From: a virus
Length of the DNA stretch: 29,198 bases
Reading direction: 5' to 3' (one strand)
Virus record (IMG/VR): IMGVR_UViG_3300025168_000444
Coordinates: 1-29,198 of that record
Made by a program: the position numbers and the translations under genes. Positions 19,393 through 27,164 of the stretch are shown piece after piece (the first letter of the stretch is position 1; every line of letters begins with the position of its first letter). The notes beneath the pieces were generated by a model. The model had not been told where the DNA came from, did not search any database, and saw only the letters and a program-made list of their open reading frames with translations.

Positions 19393-19769
19393 TACTTTTT
19401 GAATCCCTTGAGGCCGCGTATTCCAAATGAAGCACCTATACTCGCGTACATAGCCCACTGGAACCATTCTGGTGTGCGAGATAAGGCGGCGAACCCATCC
19501 TCAACATATTGCTGGGTGAACGGAATAAAGCACATGGCAATTATGACAATAAAGAGAATAGTCCAAGCTTCGTCTTTCCATGAGTTGTCTGATGATTGAG
19601 CCATAATCTTTTCCCAGCCAGCCTCATGCGTAGCCATCGTGACCATAACCTGTGATTCCGCTTCAGCCCTTGCCTTGGCTACTGCGCCTTTGGCTTTGGT
19701 TTGCTCAACCTTAGATTCCATCCATGACCCAGCTAAATTAGCAATTGGACCTATAAGAGCCTGTAGCAT
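19392..19769 (-). CDS. Holin-like membrane protein, three-segment gene-transfer-agent type
   Basis: A 125-residue protein: an N-terminal hydrophobic helix (LQALIGPIANLAGSWM), an Ala/Lys/Glu-rich helical region, the SWKDEAW motif, and two hydrophobic segments (TILFIVIIAMCFIPF, QWAMYASIGASFGIRGL). The arrangement and the SWKDE motif match the GTA_holin_3TM group. These holins open the inner membrane so that the lysozyme can reach the wall. ATG 19769 overlaps the preceding stop as TGATG; a GTG three bases upstream is the alternative. Confidence 0.75.
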   Translation of the reverse strand: MLQALIGPIANLAGSWMESKVEQTKAKGAVAKARAEAESQVMVTMATHEAGWEKIMAQSSDNSWKDEAWTILFIVIIAMCFIPFTQQYVEDGFAALSRTPEWFQWAMYASIGASFGIRGLKGFKK

Positions 19770-20050
19770 CACTTCATCTCCATCATTGTTTCCATTTTTG
19801 TAATGCGTAGTTCAAGCTCTCGCACCCTTTGAATGTTTGCTTCAACTGCCGTAGGCGGCTTCCAGTTATCTATCCAGTCATCGTTTTCTTGGATTTCTTC
19901 CCAGTGCATCTCTTGCTCATGCTCCAAGAAAGCCAGCCGTTCTATAATACCGAAGTACCCCCAGACGGTTAAACCAGTAAAAGCTATCAGTCCTATCAAG
20001 TTTTTTAAAGGGATGGTAAATTCGCTACCTTCATTTAACTTTGAAGCCAT
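19769..20050 (-). CDS. Membrane protein with coiled coil
   Basis: A 93-residue protein: EGSEFTIPLKNLIGLI, a membrane segment (GLIAFTGLTVWGYFGIIERL), an acidic helical stretch with Trp (EHEQEMHWEEIQENDDWIDN) and a C-terminal coiled coil (VRELELRITKMETMMEMK). Such one-segment coiled-coil proteins are common in marine phage lysis regions. A spanin-like or holin-partner role is possible, not shown. It is joined to its neighbours by TAATG and TGATG. Confidence 0.7.
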   Translation of the reverse strand: MASKLNEGSEFTIPLKNLIGLIAFTGLTVWGYFGIIERLAFLEHEQEMHWEEIQENDDWIDNWKPPTAVEANIQRVRELELRITKMETMMEMK

Positions 20051-20262
20051 TACTCAACTCCCAAAACTTTTGACAAGCCAAAGACTTCAAGCATGATAAA
20101 GGTAAAGAAAAGCAACAAGATTGAACCAGCTATTAGCTTACCAGAAAAATTCGTTGAACCAATCTTGATGGCTACAAATTCATTGCCAAGTATCCTAAGA
20201 ACTAGCTCAAAGCTATTTTGCCCAACATTTACCTCAACAGGCTTTTTCTTTTCCTCAGTCAC
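20050..20262 (-). CDS. Small membrane protein
   Basis: A 70-residue protein: a polar start, then SFELVLRILGNEFVAIKI and one membrane segment (LIAGSILLLFFTFIMLEVFG). It is recalled from marine phage late regions, function unknown. Its start overlaps the end of the next upstream gene by eight bases, which supports expression as part of the lysis operon. Confidence 0.7.
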   Translation of the reverse strand: MTEEKKKPVEVNVGQNSFELVLRILGNEFVAIKIGSTNFSGKLIAGSILLLFFTFIMLEVFGLSKVLGVE

Positions 20263-20497
20263 AATTTTCCTTACCCGCGCAATCCGCTGGAAAGCAATGC
20301 GCCATCATTTGAAAATATTTATTTTTATATGTTGCTTCCCACATTTCTTCGTCAATAAGATACTCGCACTGCGCTTCTGTCATTTGTTGCTGCAAAACAA
20401 TTTGATTGCCAATGTACTCCCAGACAGTTCCAGTATTCCCCCACATTGTAATAACAAGAACATAAGCCACCTCAGTTGTGTGGTGGATGTTAAACAC
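20255..20497 (-). CDS. Small cysteine-containing protein, possibly exported
   Basis: An 80-residue frame. The part AYVLVITMWGNTGTVWEYIGN looks like a short hydrophobic N-terminal signal. The rest carries four cysteines in MTEAQCEYLIDEEMWEATYK and MMAHCFPADCAGKENC. The start is uncertain: GTG 20497 gives the longest frame, and GTG 20470 would place the hydrophobic stretch at the very N-terminus, as in a signal peptide. Function unknown; the lysis context suggests an envelope location. Confidence 0.6.
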   Translation of the reverse strand: MFNIHHTTEVAYVLVITMWGNTGTVWEYIGNQIVLQQQMTEAQCEYLIDEEMWEATYKNKYFQMMAHCFPADCAGKENCD

Positions 20498-20499
20498 CT

Positions 20500-20886
20500 T
20501 TATATAATTCCTCTTATGGTTCTAAGGTCATCTAGGTTCTTTTCTTTTTTGCCGCCATCATAAGGCCAAGCGTAACCACGGCTGACCATTTCTTCATTGA
20601 TGTTAATTACTCCGCACCAGATGTTGCCTAGCATACGACCATACTTGCCATCTTTTTCTGTGGACACCCATAGGTTATCGCAATCAGCTATTCGGCGTTC
20701 CAAGAACTCTTTGGCCTCTAAACCAAGCTCTTTTTCTTCCAAGTCCTTGGTTCTGCTTTCTGGCGTATCAATGCCAGCCAAACGCACACGCTCTTTTTTG
20801 GTGAGGTCAAAGCCCAAATCAATAATTATGTCGATAGTATCTCCATCAACTACCTTGACCACTTCTTTGATTTTGTACTCATACAT
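20500..20886 (-). CDS. Staphylococcal-nuclease-like (TNase) endonuclease
   Basis: A 128-residue protein with every catalytic landmark of micrococcal nuclease: VVDGDTIDI (D14, D16), RLAGIDTPE (R35, D40, T41, E43) and DGKYGRMLGNIW (R84). IDLGF before it is typical of phage members. It would cut single- or double-stranded nucleic acid with calcium. It lacks a signal peptide, so it likely acts in the host cytoplasm (host DNA breakdown) or at lysis on released DNA. I chose ATG 20886, following GGTGA, over GTG 20895. Confidence 0.9.
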   Translation of the reverse strand: MYEYKIKEVVKVVDGDTIDIIIDLGFDLTKKERVRLAGIDTPESRTKDLEEKELGLEAKEFLERRIADCDNLWVSTEKDGKYGRMLGNIWCGVININEEMVSRGYAWPYDGGKKEKNLDDLRTIRGII

Positions 20887-20891
20887 AAGAT

Positions 20892-21107
20892 TCACCGCTT
20901 TTTCTTAACCCACTTTTCAAAAGTCACCCGCTTACTTGGTGGGCAAGTGTACCCATAAGGAATGACTGTTACTGGATTATAGTAATAATGATATTTGCTT
21001 TGACTACGCTCACAAAAATACTCGCATACCGTGTGCATTTTGTAGGGATAAGTGTGACCTACTGTTGCCACCCCAAAAGCGCAAATAATCACTATGGTTT
21101 CATACAT
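20892..21107 (-). CDS. Small protein with signal-like N-terminus and cysteines
   Basis: A 71-residue protein: a hydrophobic start (ETIVIICAFGVATVGHTYPY), three later cysteines (HTVCEYFCERSQ, YGYTCPPS), many tyrosines and a basic end (FEKWVKKKR). It is probably secreted or membrane-anchored. It is joined to the lysozyme stop as TAATG. Proline- and cysteine-containing small exported proteins next to lysozyme can be spanins, but no lipobox is visible, so I leave it unassigned. Confidence 0.65.
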   Translation of the reverse strand: MYETIVIICAFGVATVGHTYPYKMHTVCEYFCERSQSKYHYYYNPVTVIPYGYTCPPSKRVTFEKWVKKKR

Positions 21108-21535
21108 TAAAACTCCGCGCTATCTTCACCTGTTCTTATCATGCCAGCAACACGCTCTGACCTTACGCCAACCTGTTTTGCATACTTTGAATCAAGCAAT
21201 TCTTCTGCGGCGGCGTGGTAATCTCTGCGCTGTAACCCGCCAAGCATTTTGACGAAACCATGCAATCTAGGGATGCCCATGTTAAAAGCCAAATCAGCTA
21301 ACGCACGTTGGCGAACCTCATCTAAATCACGCCACCAAGGAAACGACTTATCAAGCTCGTTCTCAATGATTGTAATATCGTTGGTCAAAAGGTAATCAAT
21401 TTCATCCTCTGACAAGCCACGGTCTTTTAGGTTCCTACCCACCCCTATAGTCTCTATTCCAAGGTGGTCTTTATATACCTTGCTCTCAACGCCCTCATGG
21501 AAGCGGATTTGCGAAATAAATCTGTTCTTGTTCAT
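21107..21535 (-). CDS. Endolysin, T4-type lysozyme (GH24)
   Basis: A 142-residue muramidase. The catalytic triad is evident with T4 spacing: E14 (FHEGVESKV), D23 (YKDHLG) and T29 (ETIGVGRNL), against E11/D20/T26 in T4 lysozyme. ALADLAFNMGIPRLHGFVKM matches the second family block. It lacks a signal peptide or anchor, so it depends on the holin to cross the membrane. It cleaves peptidoglycan at the end of infection. Confidence 0.93.
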   Translation of the reverse strand: MNKNRFISQIRFHEGVESKVYKDHLGIETIGVGRNLKDRGLSEDEIDYLLTNDITIIENELDKSFPWWRDLDEVRQRALADLAFNMGIPRLHGFVKMLGGLQRRDYHAAAEELLDSKYAKQVGVRSERVAGMIRTGEDSAEF

Positions 21536-21765
21536 TTGTCTGCCTTCATCTCTAATCTGTCAAAGATTTTGCCAAGCATATCCTTTATGTCTCTTATGTC
21601 ATCACGATAATCATCACGGCGCACATAAGTCTCTGGCATAACCGCTGACCAGTTATCTATTCGTTTATTCAATAGACTAATTCGTTCCCACATGGTTCTT
21701 ATAAAAAAACCAACTAATAATGTGGCGATAAACCACAATACGTTTGACATTGTTATTTGTTCCAT
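21532..21765 (-). CDS. Membrane protein with coiled coil
   Basis: A 77-residue protein: a membrane segment (NVLWFIATLLVGFFIRTMW) then a helical, charged tail (SLLNKRIDNWSAV, RRDDYRDDIRDIKDMLGKIF, DRLEMKADK). ATG 21765 overlaps the preceding stop as TGATG; the extension to 21783 belongs to that gene. It ends overlapping the lysozyme start by four bases. It is possibly an i-spanin- or holin-like partner of the lysozyme. Confidence 0.7.
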   Translation of the reverse strand: MEQITMSNVLWFIATLLVGFFIRTMWERISLLNKRIDNWSAVMPETYVRRDDYRDDIRDIKDMLGKIFDRLEMKADK

Positions 21766-22391
21766 CACAAAGCCTCTGTGCATGAAAATGTTATACCAAA
21801 CTTTGAAACCTCATCTGTATCCCAACCCAAATCTGCGGTATCCATTCTAAACACACCAACCGCGCTAGTATAATCGACCGCCGCGCCATCACTTGCCGCA
21901 ACCTTGATAGGCGGTTCAATATTTACAGTTGCCACGCCATCACCGTTTGAATTGGCGTTATCAACAATCATGTATAGCTTTGCCGCCGCTGCACTACCAA
22001 TCTGAATGTAATCACCAGCTTTGAAAACATTCGTCATATTCGCGTTATTTGTATCAATGCCTATAGTGAAATCGCCAATAGCAACCGCACCCTCTAATGT
22101 CGCGCTTGTGGTCACGCCGCCCTGTGGGGCTTTAGCGTCTGGGTCAAAAAGCAAGAACGTGCCAACCCTGCCATGCAGCTTCATCATGAACGCTTCCCAA
22201 TTAGCCGCATCAGCCCTTAACATAGGCGGCAGAGTTAGCGTGGCTGTCCACAGAGCATAGCCATAGTCATATACTTGTTGCTGACCTGTAAATGGCGATT
22301 CAGATACCGCTGTAACACGTTTGAGTGACCAACGAGCCTTTTGAAAGGCTGGGGCTGATGGAAGTGTTAATGGATAAGATGGTGCGCCCAT
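21765..22391 (-). CDS. Minor tail / distal tail protein
   Basis: A 208-residue protein: YPLTLPSAPAFQKARWSLKR, ALWTATLTLPPMLRADAANW, EAFMMKLHGRVGTFLLFDPD form the beta-rich N-terminal core I recall from alphaproteobacterial phage distal-tail proteins. A long serine/alanine/aspartate beta region follows. It lies between the tape measure and lysis genes, where the tail-tip gene is expected. No hub or fibre gene with adsorption domains follows in the window, so the tail tip here may be unusually simple or its parts lie elsewhere. Confidence 0.7.
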   Translation of the reverse strand: MGAPSYPLTLPSAPAFQKARWSLKRVTAVSESPFTGQQQVYDYGYALWTATLTLPPMLRADAANWEAFMMKLHGRVGTFLLFDPDAKAPQGGVTTSATLEGAVAIGDFTIGIDTNNANMTNVFKAGDYIQIGSAAAAKLYMIVDNANSNGDGVATVNIEPPIKVAASDGAAVDYTSAVGVFRMDTADLGWDTDEVSKFGITFSCTEAL

Positions 22392-24808
22392 TATGCAAAT
22401 GCCTTGCTAATTGAGTTGCCTCTGCGTTTTCCATCAATCATTGCCTGTATGGTTTCAGATTTAATCCTTGGCATCATGGACATAACTTCAGCGCGAACTG
22501 TTTGAGCAACCCCTGTTTCAATATTAATGTTTTGGTTAACAACCACTGGCGAACCGCCACCCATCATGTTTTTGGTATCATGATTGTTGCGAACAACCCC
22601 TGCGGTATGAGGCACAAATAATTCTGGTCCGCGTTCACCTACAAGAGTAGGCATTGCCATTCCACCGCCAGCCCTGCCGTATCTGCTTATAGCACCGCCG
22701 CCAGCATGGGATAATGTTGAGTTTGCTTGCGATGCGTTACCAGAGCCGCCAAAGCTACTGACTGACCCACCACCAGCCGCGCCAAATATTGAACCCATTA
22801 AAAATTTGATAATTTGAGCCTTGATTGCATCAGCTATCATCTGTTTTATTATTTGCTTAAATACATCCCCAAGAGAAGACATTGAAAGTTTACCACTCAC
22901 AAATGCTTCAGCAAGAGCGTTTGATATTCCATCAGCGACTTTCTCAACACCTTTTTGAACCTGTATAAATGTCGGGTCTAATTCCATCATAGATTTGTTT
23001 ACTGATTCTACTCCAGCATTGAATTGCTCTTGATTAATCTGATTTGCTGCGTAAGCATCACCAAGATTAGCCATTGTTTCATTCAATCTCTCTTCTTCAG
23101 TTTTCAAGCTCTCAACAAATGACGTACCTTTTGAAACAGAATTATTAAACTTGTCTTCTGCCTTTTTCTGGGCGTCTGTAACTTGTATTGATTTTTGCTT
23201 TGCTTCAATTAATTCCCTAAGTTTTTCTTTGTATTCTGGAGCAACATTCTCACCTAATTGCATCATGATTGTTTGATATTCCAACTCAGAAGCTGAAAGG
23301 TTTTCATTTTCTAAATCAAGTAACTTTGATTCTGATGTGAGAGCGGAAATTGTATCTTTGACCTTTTTGAGTTCACCATCTCTTAACGCTTGAGCAGTCG
23401 CGGCATCTTTTGCCGCTTGAGCTTGGTCTTCTAAGGTCTGTTTTAACTCAGCTTCTTCTGTATTAAGATTTAGCAGTGTTTCAAATTGCTCCCTGCTTAT
23501 TCCCTCAAGGCCTTGAGCCGCCGCAGTGGTGGCTATGTATGCGTCAGTGACATTTGCCGCCTCTAATTTTAAAAGCTCCAACGCATTTCTTTGGTCTTTT
23601 AAAGCATCTGTTATCTTTTGTGCGGCCTTCTGCTGTCCTTTAGTTGGTGCATCATCTTTTGAAGCATCTGGCGCGATAATAGAGGCTACACCAAAACTAT
23701 CAGCAACCATCTGTGTGGCTAAATCTTCATTCCTTTGGGCAAGCTCTGCCATTTCTTCGTTGATGCCAGCTATTCTGATTCGTAGAGCTTCAGCCCCAGC
23801 AAATTTTCCATCAACAAAAAACCTTTGCATTGCTGATGCAAAGTCCTTGTTGTTCATTTCTTCATTCAGTCGCGCTTGAGCCGCCACCAATTCAAGCTCT
23901 TTTTCAGCCAGCAACTCAACATTTGACGCCATCTGTTCCATGATAACGCTGGCGGTTTGCGCTTCTTCAATAATGCCAACTGCTTCAAGGAACTCTGTCA
24001 GAGCCTTTGCGCCATCTGTAAGACCCTTCACTGTATCTGCAAGGGCTGGCAATAAAGGCGTTAATACAGAGACAAGCAATTCATCTAATTGTGCTTGGAG
24101 AGCTTTTGAGCGATTGGCAAAACTGTCTGCCGTTCTAGCCGCGTCACCGTGGGCATCTGTTGTGCCAGCTAGAATAAGATTCATTCTGGCCTGAACCTTG
24201 GTGGCATTATCTACGTCAGCGGCGTTTTCCGTAACGCCCATGCGATATAATTCTTGTTGGAGAGTGGCTTCAGTAATGACGATGCCAAATCGCCTTACTG
24301 TCTCATGGTTGCCAACCAGTGCTGACTGAAACGCCGCCATTGTTTGTGTATCAGAGGCGTTGTTAAATGACGCAACATCCACTGCAAGTTTTGTAAGATT
24401 AACAGAGAGTTTAGCGGCTTCGCCTCTGGCAAAACCCATAGGAACGAAAGTATCCTGAATTGAGGATGCCATGCCCTCTAATTCAAATGTGCTTCTTCCT
24501 ACCTCATTCCCAAATGCTTCTAAAGATGACCTGACCTCACCAGCGAATTGACCAAACACCACTGATGACTTTGCTTGCATCTCTTCTACGCCAGAAGCAA
24601 ATTTAACAGCCGCCATTCCAGCTTTAGCAAACTGTTGAATGACAACAGCACCCAAAGCAAGCTTGGCTACATTCGCAATTTTATTAAACCCCTTCGCCGC
24701 ACCTTTTTGGGTGTCATCTACGCGACGGTCAAATTGCTTTAATTTTCGATTTACATCCTTGAGGTCAGCTTCAATTCTGACAAGTAGGGTATCAACAGTT
24801 GTAGCCAT
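22391..24808 (-). CDS. Tail tape measure protein
   Basis: An 805-residue protein. It sets tail length and is ejected ahead of DNA. The N-terminus (VRIEADLKDVNRKLKQFDRR) and the helical FASGVEEMQAKSSVVFGQFA region match siphovirus tape measures. Long alanine-rich coiled coils fill the middle. The C-terminus has a hydrophobic stretch (KAQIIKFLMGSIFGAAGGG), Gly/Ser-rich linkers and the typical end LVGERGPELFVPHTAG. A tape of this length predicts a tail of roughly 120 nm by the usual 0.15 nm per residue rule. Its ATG is joined to the chaperone frame as TAATG. Confidence 0.93.
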   Translation of the reverse strand: MATTVDTLLVRIEADLKDVNRKLKQFDRRVDDTQKGAAKGFNKIANVAKLALGAVVIQQFAKAGMAAVKFASGVEEMQAKSSVVFGQFAGEVRSSLEAFGNEVGRSTFELEGMASSIQDTFVPMGFARGEAAKLSVNLTKLAVDVASFNNASDTQTMAAFQSALVGNHETVRRFGIVITEATLQQELYRMGVTENAADVDNATKVQARMNLILAGTTDAHGDAARTADSFANRSKALQAQLDELLVSVLTPLLPALADTVKGLTDGAKALTEFLEAVGIIEEAQTASVIMEQMASNVELLAEKELELVAAQARLNEEMNNKDFASAMQRFFVDGKFAGAEALRIRIAGINEEMAELAQRNEDLATQMVADSFGVASIIAPDASKDDAPTKGQQKAAQKITDALKDQRNALELLKLEAANVTDAYIATTAAAQGLEGISREQFETLLNLNTEEAELKQTLEDQAQAAKDAATAQALRDGELKKVKDTISALTSESKLLDLENENLSASELEYQTIMMQLGENVAPEYKEKLRELIEAKQKSIQVTDAQKKAEDKFNNSVSKGTSFVESLKTEEERLNETMANLGDAYAANQINQEQFNAGVESVNKSMMELDPTFIQVQKGVEKVADGISNALAEAFVSGKLSMSSLGDVFKQIIKQMIADAIKAQIIKFLMGSIFGAAGGGSVSSFGGSGNASQANSTLSHAGGGAISRYGRAGGGMAMPTLVGERGPELFVPHTAGVVRNNHDTKNMMGGGSPVVVNQNINIETGVAQTVRAEVMSMMPRIKSETIQAMIDGKRRGNSISKAFA

Positions 24809-25032
24809 TAGTCGGGGTACATCTCCATCAAATCTACGAGGTCATTCTTTCTTAGTGGCGGCGGACCACTTGAATGAAACTCAGAAAATCCATTGATAGC
24901 GGCAAAAAACTCTGGCAAGCTCATGTTCCAAAAATCATCAGGACGAATTTGCATTTTACCAAATGCTGTTTCCATCCAATCTTGCCACGGCAGTCCCTCG
25001 CCTACACCAACAGTACCTCCGCCTCCTGTTCG
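24808..25032 (-). CDS. C-terminal part of tail assembly chaperone, made by -1 frameshift (TAC_6-like)
   Basis: This is the -1 frame after the slippery site. It gives 74 residues: a Gly-rich linker (GGGGTVGVGEG), then LPWQDWMETAFGKMQIRPDD, FWNMSLPEFFAAINGF and a proline-flanked end (DLVDLMEMYPD). The pattern matches the second chaperone of gene transfer agents (PF09550-like). The conserved LPW precedes the first ATG (24975), and no ATG, GTG or TTG lies upstream in the frame, so a separate protein would lack part of the domain. Translated as a fusion, the whole product is about 180 residues. It directs tail-tube assembly on the tape measure encoded next (TAATG). Confidence 0.75.
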   Translation of the reverse strand, partial: RTGGGGTVGVGEGLPWQDWMETAFGKMQIRPDDFWNMSLPEFFAAINGFSEFHSSGPPPLRKNDLVDLMEMYPD

Positions 25033-25349
25033 TTTCCCTCATCACCCGCAGATAACACACAGGAAGCAATGTCTCCTATAGACTTTATAGCATCAGACAA
25101 TCCAGCGTCCCACATAACAAGCCCAACTTCTTTTTCTTTTATATCAAGCCCACCGCTTCTTAACGCGGGAGTTAATATCTTAATCATCTCAGTTGATGTT
25201 AAATCACCTTCAGATAAGGACTGCATAATTTTGACAACGCTTCTGCCAACAGCCGTTTCAATTCTTACAATTACATCTAAAGTAATTTTACAATCATACT
25301 TCTTCTTCCCCAGTGTTATCGTCAGTTCTCCGCGCTTTGGATTTGACAT
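25002..25349 (-). CDS. Tail assembly chaperone, short form (TAC_11/GTA gp10-like)
   Basis: A 115-residue protein: PKRGELTITLGKKKYDCKIT, DVIVRIETAVGRSVVKIMQS, ILTPALRSGGLDIKEKEVGL. This is the PF11836-type tail chaperone found in gene transfer agents. It ends at TAG 25002 unless ribosomes slip at 25038-25032, which gives the long form. The start ATG 25349, with AGGAG upstream, overlaps the previous gene by 56 bases in another frame. Confidence 0.85.
   Translation of the reverse strand: MSNPKRGELTITLGKKKYDCKITLDVIVRIETAVGRSVVKIMQSLSEGDLTSTEMIKILTPALRSGGLDIKEKEVGLVMWDAGLSDAIKSIGDIASCVLSAGDEGNEQEAEVLLV
25032..25038 (-). promoter_or_regulatory. Programmed -1 frameshift heptamer GGGAAAC
   Basis: Minus-strand codons are GAG GGA AAC, so the heptamer G-GGA-AAC is exactly in the zero-frame phase needed for tandem slippage to GGG-AAA. 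This is the lambda gpG/gpGT type of signal (GGGAAAG in lambda). It sits nine codons before the zero-frame stop. Confidence 0.75.
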
Positions 25350-25566
25350 CCGCTTTCTCCTTGGCTTCTACCAATAGTTCTTCGCCCCTTTGGGCTACAT
25401 CATGAACGGTTGCGGCGGTATATGTTTGACCACCGCACTTAAACTTCCCATCAACCTTTAATTCTGAGGTGGGTGGGATATTAAAGATGGTGGCATCTTC
25501 ATTAGACATCATGTGTCCGCTAAAGGTCTTGCCACCAACTTCAATTTCTACTTGAACCCAAGTCAT
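25294..25566 (-). CDS. Small tail-region protein
   Basis: A 90-residue protein: VQVEIEVGGKTFSGHMMSNE, NIPPTSELKVDGKFKCGGQT, then a charged C-terminus (EAKEKADVKSKARRTDDN). Beta-rich with Gly-containing turns. Not recognised. It lies between the major tail protein and the chaperone and overlaps the latter by 56 bases. A minor virion or tail assembly role is likely from position only. Confidence 0.75.
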   Translation of the reverse strand: MTWVQVEIEVGGKTFSGHMMSNEDATIFNIPPTSELKVDGKFKCGGQTYTAATVHDVAQRGEELLVEAKEKADVKSKARRTDDNTGEEEV

Positions 25567-25569
25567 TCA

Positions 25570-25983
25570 TTACACCGTAGCGAATGTGATTGCGCCAGAG
25601 CTTTCAAAGCTAAAGCTGTAGGTCACTTCACCATTATACTCACCGCCATATTCTAGGGTTGTAAGCATAAACTTTCCAGTGAACGTGCCAAAATCAGGCA
25701 CAATAAATTGATAGTTTGTTAAGGCTGCTACGTTGAATTTGCCTTTGAGTGTTGCCTCTGAGGCAGAATCAGTAAACACGCCACTACCTGATACACTGAT
25801 AGAGTTCACCCCACCCTGCGCTAAGATAGTTCTAGCATTTGTTGAGTCTTTATTTGTTACGTCAACCATCTCATCATTCATGGTTAAGGATGTTGAACGC
25901 ATACCACCGATTGTTGTGAAAACCTCTGGGCTTGCCGCATTACCGATTTTCATTAACAGGGCTGAACCTTTTTGTGCCGCCAT
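25570..25983 (-). CDS. Major tail tube protein (TP901-1/GTA-like)
   Basis: A 137-residue protein: KGSALLMKIGNAASPEVFTT, IGGMRSTSLTMNDEMVDVTN, KDSTNARTILAQGGVNSISV, then YEFSFESSG-type strands at the end (EVTYSFSFESSGAITFA). The DVTNKDS and ILAQGGVNSISVSGSG features are typical of the TP901-1-family tail tube proteins that stack into the tail. Short and complete. Confidence 0.9.
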   Translation of the reverse strand: MAAQKGSALLMKIGNAASPEVFTTIGGMRSTSLTMNDEMVDVTNKDSTNARTILAQGGVNSISVSGSGVFTDSASEATLKGKFNVAALTNYQFIVPDFGTFTGKFMLTTLEYGGEYNGEVTYSFSFESSGAITFATV

Positions 25984-25995
25984 GTCTAGTCTCCT

Positions 25996-26406
25996 TTAAT
26001 TGTCTGACACAACAGCACGAAATCTCATGACACCATGCCGTGTAATACCATCACCCTCTGTAAGTGTCGTTTGAAACTCATGTTTCAAGTTCACCCCAGA
26101 AGCACCCGAAACAGTATATGACACATCATTTAATGCGGCGTATACTCTTTTCATGATTTCTTTTATATCACGGTTTCCACGATATTGCGACCATATATGA
26201 ATAGTCAGTGTATGTTCGTGAAAATCCTTGTCTTTGGCGGAAATATTAGTAGCTGTCTCATCACCAATTACAACATATGGATACGCTGTACCTTCTGGCA
26301 CTTCATCAAATACGCCAGTGATTGCATTGCCAGCGTAATCAGTAATGTTAGCGGCTACCAACTTAGCGAATACTGATTTTTGTAATTCCCATGAGTGTAA
26401 AGCCAT
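25996..26406 (-). CDS. Tail terminator protein (DUF3168)
   Basis: A 136-residue protein: WELQKSVFAKLVAANITDY, GVFDEVPEGTAYPYVVIGDE, EHTLTIHIWSQYRGNRDIKE, IMKRVYAALND. This is the DUF3168/gpU-like terminator pattern that caps the tail tube at the head-proximal end. It sits between the neck protein and the tail tube, as is normal. It overlaps the neck gene stop by one base. Confidence 0.9.
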   Translation of the reverse strand: MALHSWELQKSVFAKLVAANITDYAGNAITGVFDEVPEGTAYPYVVIGDETATNISAKDKDFHEHTLTIHIWSQYRGNRDIKEIMKRVYAALNDVSYTVSGASGVNLKHEFQTTLTEGDGITRHGVMRFRAVVSDN

Positions 26407-26831
26407 TATTTAGCCTTTATCATCTGTTTAGCCAACCTGTTAATCTTTGGCTTGTTTTCTTCTAAAGCTGGTTGCATAAAAGGTCTAGCCGCCATTTTTG
26501 ATGTGCCAAACTCTAATGCTTGAGAATAATCAGCGCGGCTCTCAACATTAGCCCCCAACCCATTAGTGTCTATATCAAGAACAATATTATTTACAAGAAA
26601 ACCTGTATCTGTGGCAGGGGGTTGCCCTGCGGATGATGCTGTGTGTGTTCTGCGCGGGTTATATAACTGATAAGTCACCCCAGACTTTGCACCTTGATTT
26701 ATAGATTGAACGGCTGTATTTCGCACTAAATTACCAGCCCTGCCCACCAAAGCCTTCAAATCACCCTCATAATCCTTGATTACGGACGCTGTGCGGGACT
26801 TGCGTATGATTTTGGTAGTTACCCTAGCCAT
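26406..26831 (-). CDS. HK97 gp10-like neck / head-tail joining protein
   Basis: A 141-residue protein: AVQSINQGAKSGVTYQLYNP, TASSAGQPPATDTGFLVNNI, ESRADYSQALEFGTSKMAAR, PFMQPALEENKPKINRLAKQ. The phrase YSQALEFGTSKMAARPFMQPAL is diagnostic of the HK97_gp10 family. It joins completed heads and tails. Basic N- and C-termini. Confidence 0.9.
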   Translation of the reverse strand: MARVTTKIIRKSRTASVIKDYEGDLKALVGRAGNLVRNTAVQSINQGAKSGVTYQLYNPRRTHTASSAGQPPATDTGFLVNNIVLDIDTNGLGANVESRADYSQALEFGTSKMAARPFMQPALEENKPKINRLAKQMIKAK

Positions 26832-27163
26832 TACGTTGCAACGCCTTCCTCGGCTAAAATCTCAAGGTATTTGTCACGCTCGTCTTTATTCTCAATTCTG
26901 CGGATATTGAACGTGCGAGTATAGCTTGCCCCATCCGCTGTGTAAGAATACAAGATTCGGTGCGCTACTGTAAGATTACGCCTAAACCTTATTGTGATTT
27001 TGTGAGTTGTGCGACCTTCATTCTGGTCACCAAAGAACCTCTCGCCACCACCTTGAGCCTCTATTCTTCCAAACGTAGTTGCAAACGTAGAAAATGCACC
27101 AGCATTTCCGCCCCCGCCATCTGCGCTTGTACCTTTTGCTTGCAAGGCCAGAGAATGCTGCAT
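26831..27163 (-). CDS. Head closure / head-tail joining protein (gp16-like)
   Basis: A 110-residue protein in the phage head-tail joining family: HSLALQAKGTSADGGGGNAG, TFGRIEAQGGGERFFGDQNE, RTTHKITIRFRRNLTVAHRI, FNIRRIENKDERDKYLEILA. It closes the connector after packaging. The start is uncertain: ATG 27163 is one base after the connector stop, TTG 27178 would add the family-like LAIGK start, and ATG 27196 lies further inside the connector gene. Confidence 0.85.
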   Translation of the reverse strand: MQHSLALQAKGTSADGGGGNAGAFSTFATTFGRIEAQGGGERFFGDQNEGRTTHKITIRFRRNLTVAHRILYSYTADGASYTRTFNIRRIENKDERDKYLEILAEEGVAT

Positions 27164-27164
27164 C

